A stretch of 41,473 nt of DNA, taken from the NCBI GenBank assembly GCA_021841025.1, contig JAKBWA010000037.1, positions 1 to 41,473 of the forward strand, read 5' to 3'. The notes below the pieces were generated by a model. That model was not told where the DNA came from and made no database searches. It saw nothing but the letters and a program-made list of their open reading frames with translations. Shown here piece by piece: positions 33,507-40,557 of the stretch (position 1 is its first letter; each line of letters starts with the position of its first letter). A program made the translations under genes and the position numbers. This stretch comes from Bacillota bacterium. GTDB taxonomy: Bacteria > Bacillota > Sulfobacillia > Sulfobacillales > Sulfobacillaceae.

Positions 33507-34385
33507 TTAAGGCCACTTGCGCTGTTGCAGAAACTGTAGGAAGGACTGAGTGGGATCGGGAAGTGTTCTGTGAGCACGCCAAATCATGCCCAGATCCCGG
33601 CTATTGTCGTGGGCCAAACGGACAAACCCGATTCTCCGGGACCGAATTTCCAGCTCAACGGTTCTCTCTGGGACGACACTGACCCCGAATCCATGCTCCA
33701 CAAAACCAATGATGGCTCCGATACTCGTTAGCTCGTGTTCAATATGAGGATTAAACCCGCGTGCTTGCGCTAATCGGAATAAAACATCACGCAGTCCGTA
33801 GCCTGGTTCCATAGTAATGAAAGGATAGTGACGAAAGGCTTCAAGCGGAAGAGGGCTCGGAGGAAGATGCATGGCGTGAGGGGTAATGAGAATTAATTCT
33901 TCGGTCCAAAGCGTTTTGACAGCTAACAAGGGATCGCTCAGCGGTAAATCGACTAATGCGACATGAAGGTCACCTGCGGTGATGGACTTGAGCAAACGCT
34001 GAGAGCTGCCTTCGGTGACTTCAAACCGAACGGATTGGTTAAGATTTTGATAAGAGTGGAGCATGGTGGGCAAAATAGAGCGTGTGAGAGTTGGCAACAC
34101 GCCAATCGCAATGGTGCCATGAATGGATGAAGATCCCTGAATTTCTTGCCTCGCATCATTTACGTTTTGCAATATGCGCAACGCATAACGAAGGAGGGTT
34201 GCGCCATCATCCGTTAAATCGACCCCATTGGCATGACGGATAAAGAGCGGACAGCCTAACTCTTCTTCCAGCAGTTTAATTTGTTGACTGATAGTCGGTT
34301 GGGAAACATATAGACTGGCCGCGCCCTTTGTCACACTCTTATGGTCGGCAACAGCGACGAAATATTCGAGTTGCTTGAGATCCAC
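33507..34385 (-). CDS. LysR-type transcriptional regulator
   Basis: 292 residues. Winged helix-turn-helix at 1-60 (L-K-Q-L-E-Y-F-V-A-V-A-D start, S-Q-P-T-I-S-Q-Q-I recognition helix) and an effector domain at ~88-290. GTG 34385 with AAGGAT upstream. The divergent gene pair of small membrane proteins at 34.5-35.3 kb is its probable target; two strong inverted repeats lie between. The pattern of LysR next to paired small membrane proteins recalls CidR/CidAB in arrangement, but the proteins are not CidA/CidB by sequence. Confidence 0.92.
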   Translation of the reverse strand: MDLKQLEYFVAVADHKSVTKGAASLYVSQPTISQQIKLLEEELGCPLFIRHANGVDLTDDGATLLRYALRILQNVNDARQEIQGSSSIHGTIAIGVLPTLTRSILPTMLHSYQNLNQSVRFEVTEGSSQRLLKSITAGDLHVALVDLPLSDPLLAVKTLWTEELILITPHAMHLPPSPLPLEAFRHYPFITMEPGYGLRDVLFRLAQARGFNPHIEHELTSIGAIIGFVEHGFGVSVVPERTVELEIRSRRIGFVRLAHDNSRDLGMIWRAHRTLPDPTQSFLQFLQQRKWP

Positions 34386-34424
34386 TTGTTTTATCCTTCC
34401 CTTCCCTTCTCTTCTCTTCTTTCA

Positions 34425-34496
34425 TATAGGAAAGTCCTATACACAATTATAGCAAAGACGACTTAGACTTTCCCATGATATCGGTATAGTCTAAGT
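34425..34496 (+). promoter_or_regulatory. divergent promoter with two LysR-type inverted repeats
   Basis: TATAGGA-AAG-TCCTATA (34425-34441) and ACTTAGACT-N18-AGTCTAAGT (34461-34469, 34488-34496). In the second repeat the left arm covers TTAGAC as a -35 and the right arm overlaps TATAGT (34485-34490) as a -10, so a regulator bound there would occlude or reposition polymerase. Confidence 0.6.
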
Positions 34497-34512
34497 ATGC
34501 GAGGTGATTAAA

Positions 34513-34860
34513 GTGCTAGGTCTTATATTGAAATTTTTAATGGGCGGATTTGCCGTATCCTTCGCGACATGGTTAACTTCAAAGGTTGGGGGCAAAGCCG
34601 GAGGATTCTTGTCGGGATTTCCGGCTGTGTTCACCTCGGCGTTGATTGTTGGAGCCTTGGCCCACATAGGACAGAATCCCGACAGAATTCTGCGGCAGAT
34701 GGCCTTCGGCGGGATGGTGTCGTTACTGGCTGGTATGGCTATTACGCTAGTGGCGCCGACCGTGTTCAAACGTCAGTCTTTTCACTGGGCGTTCGGTTCT
34801 TTGCTGTTGTTTTGGGGTACGGTAGCGGGCGTCACCATGGCCGTGATGCAATCGCTCTAA
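34513..34860 (+). CDS. small integral membrane protein, first of a paralogous pair (DUF3147-like)
   Basis: 115 residues, four hydrophobic helices. GTG 34513 is five bases after GAGGTGA; GTG 34504 lies within that site. The motif G-F-L-S-G-F-P-A-V-F-T-S after helix 1 is repeated almost exactly in the next gene (G-I-L-S-G-F-P-A-V-F-L-T-S). Two small paralogous membrane proteins encoded in tandem usually form an antiparallel heterodimer, as in SMR-type or DUF3147 pairs. A transport or channel role is inferred; it is probably controlled by the divergent LysR gene. Confidence 0.68.
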   Translation: MLGLILKFLMGGFAVSFATWLTSKVGGKAGGFLSGFPAVFTSALIVGALAHIGQNPDRILRQMAFGGMVSLLAGMAITLVAPTVFKRQSFHWAFGSLLLFWGTVAGVTMAVMQSL

Positions 34861-34927
34861 TCGCTAGAACTTGGCTTTGGGGCCGCAATCCTTAAATTAT
34901 TGTTCCGAAACCGGAGGGGGTATCAAA

Positions 34928-35269
34928 ATGGTGTCGGTAATTCGGTTTGTGGTGGGGGGATTGATCATAGTTGCTGTGAGTTTAGTGACTAAGGCCGACC
35001 CTCTGTTGTCGGGAATACTGTCGGGATTTCCGGCCGTGTTTTTGACCTCTTTGGTGTTCATCTACTTATCGTCCGGACAAAAAGGGGTGCAGGCATTCAC
35101 CAAGACAGCCGCGTGGGGCATGGCGGCAACGTTTTTAGCCGCAGTGGGCACGGTAGCAGCCAGTTACGGGAGGATTTCATGGCCATTTGTGATTGCTGCG
35201 GGACTGCTGTTGTATGCGCTAGCCGTTACCAGCGCAATCGTTATCACCAACAAAAGGAATTATTCTTGA
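34928..35269 (+). CDS. small integral membrane protein, second of a paralogous pair (DUF3147-like)
   Basis: 113 residues from ATG 34928, with GGAGGGGG eight bases upstream; an upstream in-frame start has no site. Four hydrophobic helices and the shared S-G-F-P-A-V-F motif show it is a diverged copy of the preceding gene. It lacks the lysines near the N terminus of its partner, so the two may insert in opposite orientations. The pair ends at a strong terminator. Confidence 0.68.
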   Translation: MVSVIRFVVGGLIIVAVSLVTKADPLLSGILSGFPAVFLTSLVFIYLSSGQKGVQAFTKTAAWGMAATFLAAVGTVAASYGRISWPFVIAAGLLLYALAVTSAIVITNKRNYS

Positions 35270-35326
35270 CTTAGGCTTCAGACGCCCACTTGATCAATAA
35301 TATGGTGAAAGTGAAAAAGTCTGTAA

Positions 35327-35352
35327 CCCAGGTGCATTCCTGGGCGTTTTTT
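35327..35352 (+). terminator. Rho-independent terminator
   Basis: CCCAGG-TGCATT-CCTGGG (35327-35344) followed by CG and six T. Ends the two-gene membrane protein operon. Confidence 0.92.
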
Positions 35353-35407
35353 AATTGTGGATTTAATTGCGTTAGCAACTTGACGTAGAGAAAAGCGAGG
35401 GATTGTT

Positions 35408-36583
35408 GTGGTCAAATGGGCGTATTGGGCAGGAGCAGGTGTAATTCTCGCGGCTTTGGCCGCGCAAGTGGCGCGGCCGGTGAGTCGGCCGACACTTAGG
35501 ACGACCCTGAAAATGCCTAAACTTGGTACGAAGTTGCAAATGGATTGGCCCAGTGGTCCCGAATCCTATCTCGCACTAAGCCCGGGAGGAACAGTGGGGA
35601 CTAGTGGGCCCAACCAGGCAATTCCGGTGGGCAGCGTGACCAAAATGATGACGGCTTACTTGATTCTTCAGAAACATCCTTTGGCTATTGGCAGCCAAGG
35701 TCCGTCTGTGAGTGTTACGCCTCATGATGTGACGGAATATCGCCATGATCTTTCTGGGAATCAGTCGGTGGCTAAGGTGTATGCAGGAGAGAAGTTGTCG
35801 GAAGAGAAAATTTTGAAAGGTCTTTTGGTGGCATCTGGGAACAACATTGCCCATATTGCGGCTGATTGGGTGTCAGGATCTTCGGCGGCTTTTACGCGCT
35901 TGATGAATCAGGAGGCCAAGAAACTAGGAATGCATCATACCCATTTTGTGGGTCCTAGCGGACTCAATCCAGGCAATGTCAGTAACCCCAGAGATGAAAC
36001 ACTATTAGCCGAGAAAGCTATGCAAATCCCGATATTTCGCGAGATTGTACGGATGCCTCAGGTATCATGGGGGCGTTCGCATCGGACTATAGATAACTTC
36101 AATTATGTTGTCGGACATGATGGAATTACCGGTGTGAAGACGGGGTCCACGGTGATGGCGGGCGGATGCTTTGTGTTCTCGGCCCCAAGAACCGTGGGAT
36201 CACATGTCGTAACTATTTATGGATCAGTGTTAGGGCAGGCGGGGACAGCACAGTTGCCTCAATTGCAATATGCCTTGAATGACGGAGAGAGTCTCATTAA
36301 CCAGTTATCTGCGCAATTAAAATCTGTATACCTAATACACGCGGGGCAGAAGGTGGCCAGCATCCAAGCGCCATGGACGCATCAAGTGTCTCTCAAAGCT
36401 GAGAAAACAGTATCGGCGGTTCTATGGCCTACAGAACGGGTGAAGGAAACTGTGCATTGGCAGGGAAACAACCGAGGGCGTCTTGTCATTCAGGCCGGTG
36501 CCGAGAACTGGTCTGTGCCGCTTAAACTGTCGTCGCCATTGCCCAAACCCAGTTTGTCTTACCGTTTGACCCGCGGCTTATGA
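35408..36583 (+). CDS. D-alanyl-D-alanine carboxypeptidase (S11, PBP5/DacF-like)
   Basis: 391 residues. A hydrophobic N-terminal segment (3-20) serves as signal or anchor. Penicillin-binding motifs are S-V-T-K (Ser76, Lys79), S-G-N (Ser143-Asn145) and K-T-G (Lys244-Gly246). After the catalytic domain about 110 residues form a beta-rich domain ending without the amphipathic helix usual for membrane-bound PBP5. It trims the terminal D-Ala from peptidoglycan stem peptides. GTG 35408 has GAGGGA at ideal spacing. The LCP gene follows, a second wall-related function. Confidence 0.92.
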   Translation: MVKWAYWAGAGVILAALAAQVARPVSRPTLRTTLKMPKLGTKLQMDWPSGPESYLALSPGGTVGTSGPNQAIPVGSVTKMMTAYLILQKHPLAIGSQGPSVSVTPHDVTEYRHDLSGNQSVAKVYAGEKLSEEKILKGLLVASGNNIAHIAADWVSGSSAAFTRLMNQEAKKLGMHHTHFVGPSGLNPGNVSNPRDETLLAEKAMQIPIFREIVRMPQVSWGRSHRTIDNFNYVVGHDGITGVKTGSTVMAGGCFVFSAPRTVGSHVVTIYGSVLGQAGTAQLPQLQYALNDGESLINQLSAQLKSVYLIHAGQKVASIQAPWTHQVSLKAEKTVSAVLWPTERVKETVHWQGNNRGRLVIQAGAENWSVPLKLSSPLPKPSLSYRLTRGL

Positions 36584-36672
36584 TGCTTCGGGTTGGGGAC
36601 AGGTACGCTCTCCAATGTTGGAAAATCACCGTAGACTACAGTGTGGTGCCAGTGGCAGAGAGTGATATTCGG

Positions 36673-36698
36673 GTAAAACTCGCGTGAAGGAGTTTTAC
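36673..36698. repeat. perfect 9-base inverted repeat upstream of LCP gene
   Basis: GTAAAACTC (36673-36681) and GAGTTTTAC (36690-36698) with an 8-base loop. No T-run follows, so it is not a typical terminator. It may be an operator or an RNA stem in the LCP leader, about 75 bases before the start codon. Confidence 0.55.
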
Positions 36699-36773
36699 TC
36701 CGAAGATTCTCCCTGAATAAGGCCGAAAAGGTGTCCAAGTAAGTTTAATAAGGAAGGCAGGACGGGGAAAACT

Positions 36774-38057
36774 ATGGAATTACGCCGGACTGGGATCAAA
36801 AAAAAGAGAAAGCTGTGGCCCTATTTTCTGGGAGGGACAGTGCTGATCGGTGGAGGGTTGGGTGGGGCGGCTTATTGGACGTTTGTTCATAATCCGGTCC
36901 ATGCTCTGGCCACGACCCACGTGAGTTCACATAATGCACACTACACCAGTTATCATTTTACTCACCGTGTCACATTTTTGTTGCTTGGCAGCTCGTTGGA
37001 AACCGGTAAGAATCAGCGGGATATCAAGGCCAAAAATGCGCGAAATCGTACAGACACAATGATGCTGGTTTCCATTAACCCGGCCACCAAACAAGTGGGA
37101 GTGCTTTCTATCCCTCGTGATTCGCGGGTTGATGTGCCTCCGGTGGGTAAAACCAAAATTGCCGAAGCAAGTTTTTTCGGAGGTGTCAAGGAAAGCGTTA
37201 ACGTCGTGGAAAAGACGTATCACGTGCCGGTAGATTATTATGCCTATTTGGACTTGTTTCAATTTCCCAAAATTATCAATGACATGGGCGGATTGACAGT
37301 CAATGTGCCGCAGAACGAAGTGTATCAACCGGGGGGAGCCTTGGGTATTGATTTGCATAAAGGCATTCATCATTTAAATGGTCAACAGGTTCTGGAATTT
37401 GTGCGGTTTCGCAATACCGCGCAAGGAGACATTGGCCGTATCCAGCAGCAACAGCAAGTGTTAAGGGACATGGCCCATCAGTTATTGAAGCCGCAGGAAA
37501 TTTTGCACTGGCCGGCTTTGGCCCACGATTTGCTTCAATCCCTCAGTGCCACCAATTTGTCGGTGGGACAACTGTTGTCTTTGGGGTTATTTGCTAAAAG
37601 CACGTCATTATCCCAGGCGCGCTTTGCCACGATTCCCGGATATGCGACGACACATATGGATCCGTACATGCATATTAAATTGAGCTACTGGCATTGGAGT
37701 CGCCAGTTAACGCCGATTTTGATCCAAAATGTTTTGCTGGGCAAGCCTTTGACGGCTCAAGAGCGTCAGCATGTGGTCTTTCAGGTGGAGAGCGGCACGG
37801 ATTCATTGGCCCCGGCTCAAAAACTAGCCGCGAATCTGTCCCGGGATGGGTACACGGTAAAACCGGTAATTTGGGCCAATCATCACAATCACCACCGCTC
37901 GGTCATTGTCAATAGCACCGGGGATCATTATTTGGGCAAGCAGATTGCCAGCATGGTGGGGCCGAACATCGAACAATTTACGCCTTACCATACGACTCCC
38001 TGGGACTTTAAAATAGTGGTGGGATCTGACTATTCCTCGTCCAAATCCTTGCCGTAG
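36774..38057 (+). CDS. LytR-CpsA-Psr (LCP) family cell-wall ligase
   Basis: 427 residues. Cytoplasmic Lys/Arg-rich start, one membrane span (about 17-37), then the LCP domain (~65-230). The domain has R-T-D-T-M-M-L-V-S-I, S-I-P-R-D-S-R-V, F-G-G-V and V-R-F-R-N-T-x-x-G-D-I-G-R-I-Q-Q-Q, which carry the arginines and aspartates binding polyprenyl pyrophosphate. A LytR C-terminal domain (~325-420) follows. LCP enzymes attach anionic polymers or glycans to peptidoglycan outside the membrane. ATG 36774 has GGACGGGG upstream. Confidence 0.93.
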   Translation: MELRRTGIKKKRKLWPYFLGGTVLIGGGLGGAAYWTFVHNPVHALATTHVSSHNAHYTSYHFTHRVTFLLLGSSLETGKNQRDIKAKNARNRTDTMMLVSINPATKQVGVLSIPRDSRVDVPPVGKTKIAEASFFGGVKESVNVVEKTYHVPVDYYAYLDLFQFPKIINDMGGLTVNVPQNEVYQPGGALGIDLHKGIHHLNGQQVLEFVRFRNTAQGDIGRIQQQQQVLRDMAHQLLKPQEILHWPALAHDLLQSLSATNLSVGQLLSLGLFAKSTSLSQARFATIPGYATTHMDPYMHIKLSYWHWSRQLTPILIQNVLLGKPLTAQERQHVVFQVESGTDSLAPAQKLAANLSRDGYTVKPVIWANHHNHHRSVIVNSTGDHYLGKQIASMVGPNIEQFTPYHTTPWDFKIVVGSDYSSSKSLP

Positions 38058-38094
38058 CTTGGAATTATCCGTAGACTAAGTGAAGGTGATAGAC

Positions 38095-38745
38095 TTGGGT
38101 TATTTTGATGAAATGCGGCGATTGCGCCGGCAACTTTTGGACCAATATTGGCCTCTCGTTGAACCTGCCGTCACGCGGTTGCTAACTGAGCAAAGGACCC
38201 CATTAACCCAAGTTCAGATCCAAGCGGTAAGCACCTTAATTAGCGAGCGGTTTCACTTAGGGAAAGTTGACGGAGCTTACCTGGAAATGCTTATTAAAAG
38301 GCTGGAACATCAAGTGTTAGGATTTCCGGGCGGGGAGAAGCCGTCCGGTTCTTCCGCTGCTGTTCGTTATATCACCATTGCAGATTGCGAAGGCATGACC
38401 CCTCGGCAGTTTTGCCGCATTATTCGTCAACTCTTTTCCCAATTTGGCTATCAAGGCGAATGTCATGAGGAGCATTGGCTGGAACTGCGGCACACACAGT
38501 TGGCAAAAACGTTATTAATTGATACCGAGGTAGAAAACCGCGTAATCCACTGTAAAGATCTTCGTTGGCTTGAGTCGCGAAAAAAAGGCAACCCCAACCT
38601 GCGCGCTATTTTTGTCACTGTCGGATCATTCGGAGCGGACGTGATTGATGTGTGTAATCAAGGCCAGGTGGAATTATGGGATGGAAACCAACTGGGTGCT
38701 CTCTTAGACCGAGTGCAGTTGCCTCCTCGTTCCATGCTTGACTAA
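38095..38745 (+). CDS. unknown protein with degenerate Mrr-like (PD-(D/E)XK fold) C-terminal domain
   Basis: 216 residues from TTG 38095, preceded at five bases by AAGGTGAT; GTG 38080 is in frame. The N-terminal ~80 residues are helical and basic. Residues ~105-215 follow the Mrr restriction fold in outline: M-T-P-R-Q-F-C-R-I-I-R-Q-L-F-S-Q-F-G-Y, then strands ending I-H-C-K-D-L, and I-F-V-T-V-G-S-F-G-A-D-V...L-W-D-G-N-Q-L. The expected catalytic aspartate position is replaced (E-L-R) and Q-x-K is H-C-K. A non-cleaving DNA-binding protein is a possible reading. It follows the LCP gene by 37 bases. Confidence 0.55.
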   Translation: MGYFDEMRRLRRQLLDQYWPLVEPAVTRLLTEQRTPLTQVQIQAVSTLISERFHLGKVDGAYLEMLIKRLEHQVLGFPGGEKPSGSSAAVRYITIADCEGMTPRQFCRIIRQLFSQFGYQGECHEEHWLELRHTQLAKTLLIDTEVENRVIHCKDLRWLESRKKGNPNLRAIFVTVGSFGADVIDVCNQGQVELWDGNQLGALLDRVQLPPRSMLD

Positions 38746-38749
38746 AAGG

Positions 38750-39946
38750 CTAGCACTTCTCGGATTTTTGATTGATCAAACGCTGAGCTTCAATAGAAAA
38801 CTCCATAGGCAAATGACTTAAAAACGTTTTCGAAATTTCCAAAGCTTTGTTTCCCGCACTTGCGTTAATTTCCCCATTCCATGATTTGAGAGAGAATTCG
38901 GGCCCCGTGATCACAGCGTCCTCTCGCGATACAAGACTTTGGTTGCGAATCAGGGCGATGCCCGGCGTCGTTTCGATGACCAAGATATCCCGTGTGACAT
39001 CACAATGATGAGCGCGAGACAAGACGTATTGACCAGCCTCAACCGTCAATTCTCCCTGGGCGACGGCATGAACACTGAGGTGTGATGTCGTGTTTCGGCC
39101 TTCGTGAACGATTCGGGGCCGATAGGATATCGTCTGAGATGCGGAACTAAAGGCATAGGCAACGATATTGGCGTGAGAGTGTTCTCCTGTTAGCAGGGTA
39201 TCGGTCCATTCGTGGGACTGGTGTCCGCCAAAATGGCCTTCGATCCAGGCCATTTGGCTGCCCTTCTCACACAAGGCCCGCTTTTGCACCCAGGTATTGA
39301 CCTGCTTGTCCCAGTTTTTGACGGCTGTGTAGCTTAAACGGGCGTCATGCTCCAAAACCACCTCGGTTTGCACCAAGTGGCTGGGTGCATAGCTTAAGGA
39401 CGGCCGCCCTTCAACAAAACTGGCCGAGGCTCCAGCTCCAATGATGATGAGTTGGCGCTCGATTTGCCCGGGATTGGAGAAGGTACGAAAGTAGCTGAGG
39501 GGTACTTCACAGCTTACACCGTCAGGGACGTAAATCACCATGCCTCCGGTAAACAGTGCCATGTTCAGAAGGGACAAGGTGCTTTCGCGGTAATTGATCA
39601 CACGGCCGAGGTATCGTTGGATGAGTTCGGGATTGGTGCCGAGTACATCAAAGAAGTCTCCATAAACAATATCCTTTGATGCTAATGACTCTTGTAACTG
39701 TTGGTAGACAACATCGGCTTCGTCCGGATGGTGATAGTATTTCATGACCCCCAGTGAATCCGGCGGCTCGCTAAAGCCTTGATCGGGGCCGGAAGGCCAA
39801 TAGGGCGATACCTGGCTGGAATCTAACAGCTGAAAAGCTTCCAGACGATATTCGGTGAGCCAGGACGGTTCATTGCGGCTTAGACTGAGCTTTCGGATGC
39901 TCTCGGGCGTAATCGTGTCAAAACCAGATAGTTTCTTCCATTTCAC
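38750..39946 (-). CDS. SufB/SufD-family protein, orphan and lacking expected active residues
   Basis: 398 residues from GTG 39946, with AAGGG seven bases upstream; an earlier ATG (40051) reads into transposon DNA. The beta-helix core and flanking regions match SufB: N-terminal W-L-T-E-Y-R-L-E-A-F, central Y-V-P-D-G-V-x-x-E-V-P-L-S-Y-F-R and S-A-S-F-V-E-G, and C-terminal L-P-M-E-F-S-I-E-A-Q-R-L-I. The usual C-R-N-N cysteine region reads A-L-I-R-N-Q-S, and the usual H-E-A reads R-E-D-A. No sufC, sufS or sufU is adjacent. A divergent paralog with a structural or altered role is likely. Confidence 0.8.
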   Translation of the reverse strand: MKWKKLSGFDTITPESIRKLSLSRNEPSWLTEYRLEAFQLLDSSQVSPYWPSGPDQGFSEPPDSLGVMKYYHHPDEADVVYQQLQESLASKDIVYGDFFDVLGTNPELIQRYLGRVINYRESTLSLLNMALFTGGMVIYVPDGVSCEVPLSYFRTFSNPGQIERQLIIIGAGASASFVEGRPSLSYAPSHLVQTEVVLEHDARLSYTAVKNWDKQVNTWVQKRALCEKGSQMAWIEGHFGGHQSHEWTDTLLTGEHSHANIVAYAFSSASQTISYRPRIVHEGRNTTSHLSVHAVAQGELTVEAGQYVLSRAHHCDVTRDILVIETTPGIALIRNQSLVSREDAVITGPEFSLKSWNGEINASAGNKALEISKTFLSHLPMEFSIEAQRLINQKSEKC

Positions 39947-40021
39947 GTCGTTTCCCTTCTCTCCTAAATCAGGATGTGAATCTCGCCTGCCCTGGGCATG
40001 AACGCTGTTCTTATTGTAGCG

Positions 40022-40079
40022 CCAAATTTTTGAAATTTGGGGATTGAACATAACGCCCGCGCATTCCCCTTTCCGGGCG
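40022..40079. repeat. hairpins at the IS605 end
   Basis: CCAAATTT-TTG-AAATTTGG (40022-40040) is a perfect 8-base stem, and CGCCCG (40054-40059) pairs with CGGGCG (40074-40079). IS200/IS605 transposases recognise subterminal hairpins; the second is just outside the tnpA stop at 40094. Either could be the recognised end. Confidence 0.6.
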
Positions 40080-40093
40080 TAGCCGGGAGGGGG

Positions 40094-40536
40094 TCAAGCG
40101 GGCGGCGGCTTCTGGGCCGCTTTGCGGGGTTTTTCTTTCGTCCCTTGAGCCTCGACATAGCGTTTTACCGTCTCTAAAGATGATCCGCCGCCACTCCCGA
40201 CGTAATAGGCGCGGTGCCAAAAGTATGGTGTCCAGTAAAATTTTGCGAGGTGATCCGAAAACAAAAACGGTTGCGCATCCGGCGCGAGCTGAGCGATTTA
40301 AGGGTGTCGATCAAGATGGAGATATTTAACGCCGGATGGAGGCTGATCACCAGATGGACATGATCAGCTTCTCCGCCGAATTCGATTAGCGTGCAGCGCC
40401 AATCCGTCAGAGTCTCCCGCAAGGCATTGAGAATCTCCGGGGTTAAGGTTGTCCGGCGGTACTTGGTCACAAAGACAATATGTAAGCGAAGAGAGTACAC
40501 CGCGTGTGAGGCAGACAGCATTGCTGTTTCATTCAT
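40094..40536 (-). pseudogene. tnpA: IS200-type Y1 transposase TnpA, -1 frameshift
   Basis: From ATG 40536 the frame reads V-F-V-T-K-Y-R-R and the HUH motif H-V-H-L-V-I, then leaves the family after R-M-R-N-R-F. A -1 shift at the T-runs (plus strand 40258-40267) restores the conserved end: L-A-K-F-Y-W-T-P-Y-F-W, Y-Y-V-G-S-G-G-G-S-S and the catalytic tyrosine in V-K-R-Y-V-E (codon at 40157-40159). It stops at 40094-40096. The repaired protein is about 147 residues, the normal size. Either a mutation or programmed frameshifting in a slippery TTTTTGTTTT run. Confidence 0.82.
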
Positions 40537-40557
40537 AGCCTGATCTATCATGCTCAA

